This document shows positions 5,692-12,255 of a stretch of DNA of 15,586 nucleotides, piece after piece (the stretch's first letter is position 1; each line of letters opens with the position of its first letter). Made by a program: the position numbers and the translations under genes. The notes below the pieces were generated by a model. It made no database searches. It was not told the DNA's origin and saw nothing but the letters and a program-made list of their open reading frames with translations. Source of the stretch: an uncultured Clostridia bacterium (GTDB lineage Bacteria > Bacillota > Clostridia > Christensenellales > Aristaeellaceae); assembly GCA_934631025.1 (NCBI GenBank), contig CAKTXR010000060.1, forward strand, positions 1-15,586, read 5' to 3'.

Positions 5692-7398
5692 CGCCTTGAT
5701 GTATTGCGATGAGACGTAGCCTTCGCCCACGGTGGCGCGCACATGCGCCCAGCCGTTCGCTTCGTCCATCACAATAACCTTCGCGCCGCCGCTCAGCACG
5801 CCGATGACCGTCGCGTCGGTCGAGGGCTGCGCGCGCAGATTCAGCGTCGAGGCCGCCGTGCTCAGCGTCACCACGGCCATGTACTCGCCGTCCTTCGGCG
5901 CGCCGAGAATCGCCGCGTCGTCCTGCACGGCCGCAGCCGCCTTTGCGCCGGTGAGCGCATCCGCCGTCGCGTCGGCGAGCGTGACCGCTTCGATCGTCAG
6001 GCCCGGATAGTAGAAGCCCAGAATCGCGCGGAAATCCATGCCGTAGCTGCCCGCCATGGTCTGCGCGCCGCGCTGGCTCAGCCCCACGCCGTGACCATAG
6101 CGCCGCAGCTGGATGATGAACAGATCGTCCTCCTCGATCGCCGTGGCCAGCTCGCAGTCGATCGCGCTGATTTTCAGCCCCAGCTTGTCCTTGAGCTGAT
6201 CGTAGACCGATATATCGCAGGTGAACGTTTCGCCCACGCTCTCCCAGTCGCCCGGCTCATAGCCGACGATCTTCTGCTCCATCGGCGTGCCGGTGAAGGC
6301 GTGGAACACCGCGTCGCTCACCGCCGGTTTCTCGTAGACCGGCACCAGCGGCCTGGCCGAGACGGTATAGCTGAAGCGCATCGCCTGATAGTCGCGGGCG
6401 GGCGCGGCGCTCCTGGGGTTCACACCCTCTATGGCCGTCACGCGCTCAATGCGCACGTCGCCTGTCTCGTCGCTGTAGCCCAGCGCGCTCAGCCGCTCGG
6501 CCGCCGCGCTGATCAGCCAGCTCTTGAGCTGCTCCGGCGCGTCGCTCATGTCCTTTGAAAACGCCAGCGTGGTCACGGGACTGGAGGGGTTTTCGAGATC
6601 ATAGGGGTCGTCGCGCACGTCGAGATATGCGTCGGCGGCGGGAGCGTTCAGAATATCGCCGGCTCTCGCGGTCTGCCCGCCGTTGGTCGCGGTGTAGTAG
6701 CACACGGCATAATCGCCGTTACAGCGCGCGCACAGGCCCTTCGTCGCCTCGACGGCGGCGACGGCGTTGGCATAGTCCGCGCTGTAGCCGAAGTAGACCT
6801 GATCGGCGGTGGTATCCACAACGTCGTATTTCTTGTCGCCCCGATCGGCGCGGCGGCGCAGCGCATAGGTGCGCGCGGCCACAGCCTGCGCCTTCAGCGC
6901 CTCAATGGGGAAGGAGTCGCTCATCTCGTAGGGCACCACGCCCTTCAGGTATTCCTCTATGTCGATGACCAGGATCGGCATGAGCGCGCCGCCGTTCAGG
7001 CTGATCTCCAGCGAACCGCCGTACAGGCCGCCCCGCTGCGAGCCGGAGATGTACAGCCCGTTTTCGCCGTCCTGCCTGTGGCGGGTGAGCGTCAGCGTGT
7101 CGCCCGCGCAGATGCTGATGCCGCCGCAGTCCAGCCAGATCGCGCCGTCCTCAATGCTCACGCCCAACGTCGTGCCGCTCTTGAAGCGGAAGCCCGTCTT
7201 GCCGTTGAGGGAATAGCTGCCCGCGAGCGTCACGCTCAGCTGCGTGGGCGCGCCCAACGATTTGAGATACACCCGCAGCGCGCCGGTCTCGTCCGCAATG
7301 CCCGCGGTCGGCGCGGGGGTGGTCGTCGTCTCGGCCAGCGCGTTCATCGGCAGCGCCATCGCCAGCGCCAGCAGCATACAAATGAAAAATCGTCTCAT
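5674..7398 (-). CDS. Secreted SpoIID/LytB-domain protein with C-terminal SH3 domain
   Basis: The predicted protein is 574 aa. Residues 1-22 form a signal peptide (basic MRR, hydrophobic core, ALA-E cleavage site). The SpoIID domain spans about 140-470: VVPYEMSDSFPIEALKAQA with E158, the position of the catalytic Glu of B. subtilis SpoIID, then AAARTYAL-type helix, YTATNGGQTA and RYGHGVGLSQRGAQTMA. Residues about 508-567 are a bacterial SH3 domain (STLNLRAQPSTDATVIG, GWAHVR, GYVSSQYIKA) that would bind peptidoglycan. The family cuts glycan strands free of stem peptides as a lytic transglycosylase. SH3 fusion and lack of other sporulation genes fit a LytB-like wall enzyme rather than SpoIID itself. 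GGGAGG lies 6 nt before the ATG. The last five residues, AGSAR, and the stop lie in a repeat element. Confidence 0.92.
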   Translation of the reverse strand: MRRFFICMLLALAMALPMNALAETTTTPAPTAGIADETGALRVYLKSLGAPTQLSVTLAGSYSLNGKTGFRFKSGTTLGVSIEDGAIWLDCGGISICAGDTLTLTRHRQDGENGLYISGSQRGGLYGGSLEISLNGGALMPILVIDIEEYLKGVVPYEMSDSFPIEALKAQAVAARTYALRRRADRGDKKYDVVDTTADQVYFGYSADYANAVAAVEATKGLCARCNGDYAVCYYTATNGGQTARAGDILNAPAADAYLDVRDDPYDLENPSSPVTTLAFSKDMSDAPEQLKSWLISAAAERLSALGYSDETGDVRIERVTAIEGVNPRSAAPARDYQAMRFSYTVSARPLVPVYEKPAVSDAVFHAFTGTPMEQKIVGYEPGDWESVGETFTCDISVYDQLKDKLGLKISAIDCELATAIEEDDLFIIQLRRYGHGVGLSQRGAQTMAGSYGMDFRAILGFYYPGLTIEAVTLADATADALTGAKAAAAVQDDAAILGAPKDGEYMAVVTLSTAASTLNLRAQPSTDATVIGVLSGGAKVIVMDEANGWAHVRATVGEGYVSSQYIKAAGSAR

Positions 7399-7410
7399 AG
7401 CCGTCCTCCC

Positions 7411-7434
7411 TGAACGAAGAAATTCATTCGTTCA
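7411..7434 (-). promoter_or_regulatory. 8-bp inverted repeat in the leader of the SpoIID-domain gene
   Basis: TGAACGAA (7411-7418) and TTCGTTCA (7427-7434) pair around an 8-nt loop, directly next to the ribosome binding site (7405-7410) and downstream of the -10. Position suits an operator or a stem influencing translation. No regulator can be named. Confidence 0.5.
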
Positions 7435-7442
7435 TTCAATTC

Positions 7443-7448
7443 ATCATA
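7443..7448 (-). promoter_or_regulatory. Probable extended -10 promoter of the SpoIID-domain gene
   Basis: TATGAT on the minus strand is preceded by TGC, giving an extended -10 (TGnTATGAT). It lies 45-50 nt upstream of the ATG. No good -35 is seen at 16-18 nt, which extended -10 promoters tolerate. Confidence 0.55.
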
Positions 7449-8040
7449 GCACAATCATGCCCCGTTCGCATCGTTTTTTTCAGGAAAAGCCAGATTTTGC
7501 CGCGAATAATTTGCACCGCCGCCGATATGCGCGCTTTAACCGCGTTTGCCGCACAGTCCCACGCGCGCACCGGTTCGCCGCGAATATCCACGGCATACTT
7601 TCACGTCCACGCCATGCGCCGCACGCAAGGGCACAGAAAATGCGTACTTACCATAACCGCAGTCTCAAGACCGCGCCGGTTCGCCGAGGTTCATCCGCCG
7701 ACACGCCTCAAACTCGCGGCGTGCGCAAGGCCGCGCACAGGCGCATATGGCCCCCCGGCCTGTCTGCACCCATATCAATCCGCCGCGAAGGATGCGCGCA
7801 TGTCCGCACAGTCCTCTCAAGTCTCTTATCCGCTATAGATGCAGTTCCGCCTACAGTCTTGAATCCGCACGGCACATCCTAAATCGCCATGCATGATGTG
7901 CGCTCCGTCTCAATCGCGCGTCATGCCCTCGCAGACTCGCATCGGCGCTCATGCTTTATACCGCGTCCAAGCCGCGTTTCTGGCCGCGCGCAGACTCGGT
8001 TAATCCTTTAGACGACTTTTTTCGCCATTTGGTGCCATGA
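7449..8040. other. Gene-free region between divergent genes
   Basis: About 590 nt separates the promoter of the minus-strand SpoIID-domain gene from that of the plus-strand AraC-family gene. Plus-strand reading frames of up to 113 codons cross it, but they overlap one another in different frames, lack ribosome binding sites and have Arg/Pro/His-rich, non-protein-like composition. None of the hairpin elements found elsewhere is present. I see no RNA gene. Confidence 0.6.
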
Positions 8041-8043
8041 GGA

Positions 8044-8072
8044 TTGCGCCGCGCGCCGCCGCGCTCTATAAT
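8044..8072 (+). promoter_or_regulatory. Promoter of the AraC-family regulator
   Basis: TTGCGC (8044-8049) and TATAAT (8067-8072) are 17 nt apart. The perfect -10 lies 43 nt before the ATG at 8116, leaving a short leader that contains the GGAGGGG ribosome binding site. Confidence 0.7.
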
Positions 8073-8115
8073 AAAAATAAAGGCAGGAATTGCGGAAAAC
8101 GGAGGGGAACGCGTC

Positions 8116-8913
8116 ATGCTCGAGTCGCTCTGGCGGGAGGATTTCACGCTGCACGGCGTCAACGCGTTGCGGCAGTACTGGCAGGAGGGCGAGACGTACT
8201 CGTTCCGGCGCAGTCCGCGCCCGCAGCACGGCCTGATGCTGCTCACCGGCGGCGAGACGCTCTATGAAACGCGCGCGGGCGAGCGGCTGCACGCGCGGCG
8301 GGGCGATCTCGTCTGGCTGGGCAAGGGCGCGGGCTACACGGCGCGCTTTGTGAACGTGACCGCGCGTCCCTATTCGCTGCTGGTCAATTTTCAGCTGACG
8401 GACGCGCGCGGCGGCGACATGAGCGGCGAGCGCGAGGTGACGCTGCTGCCCCTGCGCGGCGCACAGGCCGAAGCGCCCATGCGGCGGCTGGTCGATTTGT
8501 ACTATGATCCGGACTATGCGCCCGCCGAGATGAAGGGCCGTCTGTACGAGCTGATCTGTCTGGTCAGCCGCTGCCTGTCGGGCAGAAGCGGCGTGCCGCC
8601 CGAGCTGGCCGCGGCGTTTGAGTGGATGAGCGCCCATCCGCGCGCACCGGTAAGCGAGCTGGCGGCCCGCTGCGCCCTGAGCGAGAGCGCCTTCCGCAAG
8701 CGTTTCGGGCAGTACGCGGGCGTTTCGCCGTCGGAATACCGCATTGCGCGGCAGATCGAGCAGGCGGCGCGTCTGCTGCGGGCCAGTTCGGCGGGCGTGG
8801 AGGAGATCGCGCTGTCGGTGGGCTTTGCGGACGTGAATTACTTCTGCCGCGCGTTCAGAAAGCGCATGGGCATGACCGCGCTGGAATACCGAAAGCGAAG
8901 CGATTTGTGCTAA
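8116..8913 (+). CDS. AraC-family transcriptional regulator
   Basis: The predicted protein is 265 aa. Residues about 20-100 resemble the N-terminal cupin sensing domain (HGLMLLTGGETLYETRAGE, ARRGDLVWLGKGAGYTARF). The C-terminal 100 residues are a double helix-turn-helix: VSELAARCALSESAFRKRF (179-197) and VEEIALSVGFADVNYFCRAF (228-247), then GMTALEYRK. This is the standard AraC/XylS DNA-binding unit. The start at 8116 has GGAGGGG 8 nt upstream; an upstream in-frame TTG at 8044 lies inside the promoter and is rejected. AraC proteins with cupin sensors usually respond to sugars or metabolites. The next gene downstream, an oxidoreductase on the same strand with its own promoter 20 nt past this stop, is the likeliest target. 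Whether it also controls the operon ending at 910 is unknown. Confidence 0.93.
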   Translation: MLESLWREDFTLHGVNALRQYWQEGETYSFRRSPRPQHGLMLLTGGETLYETRAGERLHARRGDLVWLGKGAGYTARFVNVTARPYSLLVNFQLTDARGGDMSGEREVTLLPLRGAQAEAPMRRLVDLYYDPDYAPAEMKGRLYELICLVSRCLSGRSGVPPELAAAFEWMSAHPRAPVSELAARCALSESAFRKRFGQYAGVSPSEYRIARQIEQAARLLRASSAGVEEIALSVGFADVNYFCRAFRKRMGMTALEYRKRSDLC

Positions 8914-8932
8914 TATTTGTCGAAAAGTGCAT

Positions 8933-8960
8933 TGAATGAGCGCGCCCGCGCGGCTATAAT
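8933..8960 (+). promoter_or_regulatory. Promoter upstream of the 9337 oxidoreductase, with a long leader
   Basis: TTGAAT (8933-8938) and TATAAT (8955-8960) are 16 nt apart, starting 20 nt after the AraC-family stop. The next gene begins at 9337, so the transcript would carry a leader of about 370 nt. No closer promoter is convincing. Confidence 0.65.
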
Positions 8961-9090
8961 AAGGGCGTGATCTGCGGGAAGCGGCGGGGCGATGCGGAGT
9001 TCGGACTGCGGACTGCGGAATTAGAGGGACGGGCGTTGTTCCGCGCGGACGCGGCAGGCTGCGCCGGTTCCACTTGGGGACTATGTTATT

Positions 9091-9250
9091 CCGCGCTGGC
9101 GCGGCGACGCGCTGTTCCGCTTCATAGGATAGTGAATTGTGCGCCGGCGAGATGCTGCGTTCGGCCGGATATAGGCCGGCACCGGCGTTTGGTGCGCGCG
9201 GGGGTCTGGCGGCGGGGCGCTGCGGTTCTGTCGCGGCGTGAGTGTGTTTG
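9091..9250 (+). repeat. Diverged dispersed repeat in the leader of the 9337 oxidoreductase
   Basis: 9091-9210 aligns in order and spacing with 4871-4990: CCGCGCTGGCGCGGCGACGCG, GTGAATTG, GCCGGCGA, GCTGCGTTCGGCCGG and GGCACCGGCGT. A related partial block, CCGCGCGGACGCGG, then GGCTGCGCCGGTTCCACTTG, lies just upstream at about 9041-9076. The repeat makes up most of the transcribed leader. It could be a structured 5' UTR by chance of location or an insertion; nothing matches a riboswitch I recognise. Confidence 0.65.
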
Positions 9251-9306
9251 GCGCTGGCGGCAAAGTGCGCAAAACGCCGCGTCGGTTATTCATTCAGCAA
9301 GTGTCA

Positions 9307-9321
9307 GCGGGCATGACCCGC
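9307..9321 (+). promoter_or_regulatory. Small hairpin just upstream of a ribosome binding site
   Basis: GCGGG (9307-9311) and CCCGC (9317-9321) pair around a 5-nt loop, ending 2 nt before AAGGAGG (9323-9329). It resembles a decayed copy of the mini-hairpins found at gene ends. Its place would allow an effect on translation starting at 9337. Confidence 0.4.
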
Positions 9322-9336
9322 CAAGGAGGAAATTAT

Positions 9337-10479
9337 ATGAATCGACCCTTTCGTCCCGTAAAGACGGCCGTAATCGGCTGCGGCATGATCAGCGGCCAGT
9401 ATCTCGACAACTGCGTCAGGCGCTTCAACGTGCTGGACGTCGTCGCCTGTGCCGATCTCGTGCCCGAGCGCGCGCAGAAGGCCGCCGAGACCTACGGCCT
9501 GCGCGTCATGACTGACGAGGAAATCTACAATGACCCGAGCATCGAGCTGGTGATCAACATCACCTGCCCCACCGCGCACTATGAGGTCACCCGCGCCGCG
9601 CTGCTCGCCGGAAAGCACGTCCACAGCGAGAAGATGTTCGCCATCACGCTCGATCAGGCGAACGAGCTGACCCGCATCGCGCGCGAAAGGCGCCTCTCCC
9701 TGACCGCCGCGCCGGATACATGGCTGGGCGCGCGGATGCAGACGGCGCGCGCCGTGGTGGACGGCGGCCTGATCGGCGAGCCGATTTCCGCCGAGATCAT
9801 CCTCTCGCGCTGCTATCGCCACAGCGACTGGAAGCAGGAGAGCGAGAAGCGCTTCGCCTTCTGCCCCGGCGGCGGCCTGCTCTACGATATGGGCGGCTAC
9901 TATCTGGCCTCGCTCGTGTCCATTCTGGGCGGCGTGGACAGCGTGACCGGCTTCTACCGCACCTATAAGCCCGCGCGTCCCTTCCGCCATCCGAACAACC
10001 CCGCCTACGGCGAGGATATGACCTACGACGGCGCGCCCAACTGCTATTCCGGCGCGTTCCTCTTCAAAAGCGGCGCGACGGCTTCCCTGTCCATGACCAG
10101 CGAGGTGCGCGGCGGCGGCTCGCATTTCTATCTGCACGGAACGCTGGGCACGCTCGATCTGGGCGACCCGAACAATTTCGGCGGCAATCTGCTCATCGAG
10201 ACGGCGGCGGGCGGCGGCTTTAAGGAGCTGGGTCTAAACTATCCCTACACGGACGCATCGCGCGGCCTGGGCGCGGCGGACGCGGCCTATGCCCTGCGCA
10301 ACAACCGCCCCGCGCGCTGCAATGCCGGTTTCATCTATCACGTCTTTGAAGCGCTGCAAGGCATGGAGAAGAGCTGCGACAGCGGCATGATCTACCGCAT
10401 GACCTCCGACTGCCCCCGTCCCGCGCCGCTGCCCGCCGGCTTCATGGAGTATCCCGAAGCCGAGCTGGACGATCTGTAA
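9337..10479 (+). CDS. Gfo/Idh/MocA-family oxidoreductase with non-canonical catalytic motifs
   Basis: The predicted protein is 380 aa. VKTAVIGCGMISGQYL is a clear GxGxxxG nucleotide-binding turn. The family EKP motif reads SEKMFA (E98-K99-M100), and the segment that usually carries the catalytic His reads GGGLLYDMGGYYLASLV (D184, Y188, Y189), so Tyr replaces His. The DMGxYYL form occurs in a known branch of this family, so the protein need not be inactive, but its chemistry or substrate should differ from inositol-dehydrogenase-like members. The start at 9337 has AGGAGG 7 nt upstream; a frame open from 9238 adds non-conserved residues. It lies downstream of the AraC-family gene and upstream of a TIM-barrel isomerase, which suggests inducible sugar or cyclitol metabolism. 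The stop is followed after 1 nt by a repeat mini-hairpin. Confidence 0.92.
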   Translation: MNRPFRPVKTAVIGCGMISGQYLDNCVRRFNVLDVVACADLVPERAQKAAETYGLRVMTDEEIYNDPSIELVINITCPTAHYEVTRAALLAGKHVHSEKMFAITLDQANELTRIARERRLSLTAAPDTWLGARMQTARAVVDGGLIGEPISAEIILSRCYRHSDWKQESEKRFAFCPGGGLLYDMGGYYLASLVSILGGVDSVTGFYRTYKPARPFRHPNNPAYGEDMTYDGAPNCYSGAFLFKSGATASLSMTSEVRGGGSHFYLHGTLGTLDLGDPNNFGGNLLIETAAGGGFKELGLNYPYTDASRGLGAADAAYALRNNRPARCNAGFIYHVFEALQGMEKSCDSGMIYRMTSDCPRPAPLPAGFMEYPEAELDDL

Positions 10480-10480
10480 T

Positions 10481-10598
10481 CCGCAGTGCGGCCTCCACTT
10501 GCTGCCGGCAGGCTGAGCCTGCATTCACTTGCTGCCGCGCAATGCAGCACGACTTGCCAAACCATAAATTGGAGTTTGGCAAGTCTCCGATCGTGCTG
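10481..10598 (+). repeat. Short-form modular hairpin element, copy G1
   Basis: Beginning 2 nt after the TAA of the oxidoreductase are two mini-hairpins, CCGC-AGT-GCGG (10481-10491) and GCAGGC-TGA-GCCTGC (10508-10522). Each is followed by a TCACTTGCTGCCG-type linker. Then come CGCAATGCAGCACGA and the 35-nt hairpin 10551-10585 with stem GACTTGCCAAAC and loop CATAAATTGGA. An outer 8-bp pairing CAGCACGA (10545-10552) / TCGTGCTG (10591-10598) is possible as an alternative or extension. Confidence 0.88.
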
Positions 10599-10605
10599 AG
10601 TCGGT

Positions 10606-10720
10606 CGGCTGTGCCGGTTCCACTTGCTGCCGACAGGCTGAGCCTGCTTCCGCTTGCTGCCGCGCAATGCAGCACGACTTGCCAAACCATAAATTGGAGT
10701 TTGGCAAGTCTCCGACAGTG
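10606..10720 (+). repeat. Short-form modular hairpin element, copy G2 (tandem with G1)
   Basis: Mini-hairpins CGGC-TGT-GCCG (10606-10616) and CAGGC-TGA-GCCTG (10634-10646), each with a linker, precede a 35-nt hairpin at 10676-10710. That hairpin is identical to the one 125 nt upstream, so G2 and G1 look like a recent tandem duplication. The mini-hairpin stems differ between the two copies. Confidence 0.88.
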
Positions 10721-10940
10721 CAGAGTGTGGTGGAAAATGCGTAATTCAGCATTGGGAAAGGCTGACGCGCACATATCTGCCGGTTCGCCGAGCAGCAGAA
10801 CGATGTTGTAGACTGAGGATATTTCGCCGCGGAAACCGGCTTTCTCGCTTTCGCAAACGGAGCTGCTGCAAACGGTTCGCCGGAAAATCAGACGGCCGCT
10901 CTGTTTCCCCGCGATATTTATAAAAAAGGAGAGAATAACC

Positions 10941-11720
10941 ATGGCTGATATTGCCCTGCAAATGTACACGATGAGAGACCATATGGCCGATGAGAAGCAG
11001 CTTTTTGAGACGCTGCGCCGCGTGCGCGAAATCGGCTATCGCTCGGTGCAGATCACGCGGCCGGGCTTTGTGACGATCGAGACGCTCAAAAGTATGCTGG
11101 ATGAATGCGGCCTGAGCGCCGATTCGGCGCTGGGCCACTGCATGAAGCTGGACGAGGAGTACGACGCGATCCTCCACGAAGCCGAGGTGCTGGGCACGCG
11201 CGTGGTGCGGCTGGACAGCATTCCCAGGGAGCTGGCGCAGACGGCGGAAGGGTATAAGACGTTCGCGAAGATCCTCGAGAAGGGCGGCAAAGCGTTCCGC
11301 GCGGCGGGCTATGATATGTACTATCACTTCCACGCGTTCGAGTGGACGAATTTCGGCGCGGCGCGCGGGATCGACATACTGCTTGATGAGACCACGCCCG
11401 AGTATGTGGGCTTCCAGCCCGATGTGTTCTGGCTGACCAGCGCGGGCACGGAGCCATCGAGCAGCCTGCGCCTGTTCGCGGGGCGCGCGCGCTATATGCA
11501 CGTCAAGGACTATGCGATCAAGCCGCGCACGGGCGCTCTGGAGGACGTGCCCAACTGCTTTGCGCCGGTGGGGCGCGGCAATCTGAACTGGCCGGGCATT
11601 ATGCGGACGGCGCGCGAGATCGGCATCGATCATTTCGTCGTGGAGCAGGATCAGTGCGACGGCGACGTGTTCGAGTGCATTGAGACGAGCTATGACAGCC
11701 TGAAGGCGATGCTCGGCTGA
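10941..11720 (+). CDS. Sugar phosphate isomerase/epimerase-type TIM barrel (xylose isomerase-like, AP endonuclease 2 fold)
   Basis: The predicted protein is 259 aa, the usual size for this superfamily. The N terminus IALQMYTMRD is the typical first strand. Likely metal or catalytic residues are in FHAFEW (H131, E134), FQPDVFW (D161), YMHVKDY (H187) and VVEQD (E235). Such proteins isomerise or epimerise sugars, keto-sugars or inositol derivatives, or act in 3-keto-glycoside cleavage beside Gfo/Idh/MocA enzymes. That last context fits this locus, but the reaction cannot be decided from sequence. AGGAGA lies 8 nt before the ATG. It follows the 9337 oxidoreductase in the same direction after a 460-nt gap filled with hairpin elements G1 and G2. 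Intergenic sequence 10721-10940 shows no clear promoter. An intrinsic terminator follows at 11753. Confidence 0.9.
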   Translation: MADIALQMYTMRDHMADEKQLFETLRRVREIGYRSVQITRPGFVTIETLKSMLDECGLSADSALGHCMKLDEEYDAILHEAEVLGTRVVRLDSIPRELAQTAEGYKTFAKILEKGGKAFRAAGYDMYYHFHAFEWTNFGAARGIDILLDETTPEYVGFQPDVFWLTSAGTEPSSSLRLFAGRARYMHVKDYAIKPRTGALEDVPNCFAPVGRGNLNWPGIMRTAREIGIDHFVVEQDQCDGDVFECIETSYDSLKAMLG

Positions 11721-11752
11721 CAGTTTCCGCGGGCAGTGGAAAAATGAGTACG

Positions 11753-11793
11753 AAAAAGCGTCTGCGCCCAGTTGAACGGCGCGGGCGCTTTTT
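11753..11793 (+). terminator. Intrinsic (Rho-independent) terminator of the TIM-barrel gene
   Basis: AAAAA, then GCGTCTGCGCC (11758-11768), a 9-nt loop, GGCGCGGGCGC (11778-11788) and TTTTT. The stem is 11 bp with two G-U pairs and is extended by the A/T tracts. It lies 32 nt after the stop and is the only classical terminator directly after a gene in this window. Confidence 0.9.
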
Positions 11794-12217
11794 GCGTCTA
11801 TACTAAGGAAGCGCTGGGGCGTTTGTGATTATCGTCGCTTCTGCGGTCGCCGTTTCTTTGCAGTCGCCGTCGGTTTTTACGGGCGGCGCTGCTTCTGTGG
11901 TTGCGTGTGCTTTTATGAGCACGGGCGCTTTGAGGACATCGCTGCTATTACGGTCGCAGACACTTTGCGTTCGCCGTTGTTTCTGGGGCTGTGGGCGTTT
12001 TGCGGCTGTCGTTGCTTTGCATTCGCCGCCGCCTTTGCGGCCATCGGCGCTTTCTGCGTCTATAATAAGGAAACGCGAGGTAAAACACGCGTCCGCACAG
12101 CGGGACTTCGCAGCGGTGAACTGCTCTTTTTTTGAGAAAAAGCGGCCGACGCGCGGATTTCAAAATTTTTCTATGGAGTGTTCAATTTTCGTTCATAAAA
12201 AGGCCAAAATGCCCGGC
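11794..12217. other. Gene-free region with degenerate TCGCCG-type repetition
   Basis: Low-complexity plus-strand sequence between about 11830 and 12050 repeats short blocks such as TTGCxxTCGCCG and GGGCGCTTT irregularly. A promoter-like block, GGCGCTTT-TGCGTCTATA-TAAGGAA-CGC, occurs at about 11784-11813 and again at 12047-12075. Frames of 76 and 144 codons on the plus strand cross the region in different frames without a ribosome binding site. I do not accept them as genes. Confidence 0.5.
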
Positions 12218-12223
12218 TATACT
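12218..12223 (+). promoter_or_regulatory. Likely -10 of the HtrA-like protease gene
   Basis: TATACT lies 33 nt before the ATG at 12256, a suitable distance given the GGGAGG ribosome binding site at 12241-12246. No good -35 is seen at 16-18 nt. A perfect TATAAT at 12061-12066 could give a longer alternative transcript but also lacks a well-spaced -35. Confidence 0.45.
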
Positions 12224-12255
12224 AGGAGCATAGAAACCAAGGGAGGTAAGGATTT

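Noticed and set aside
7244..7882. Plus-strand frames of 212 and 113 codons in the gap before the AraC-family gene
   Set aside because: They overlap each other in different frames, one runs antisense through the signal peptide of a real gene, and neither has a ribosome binding site or recognisable motif.
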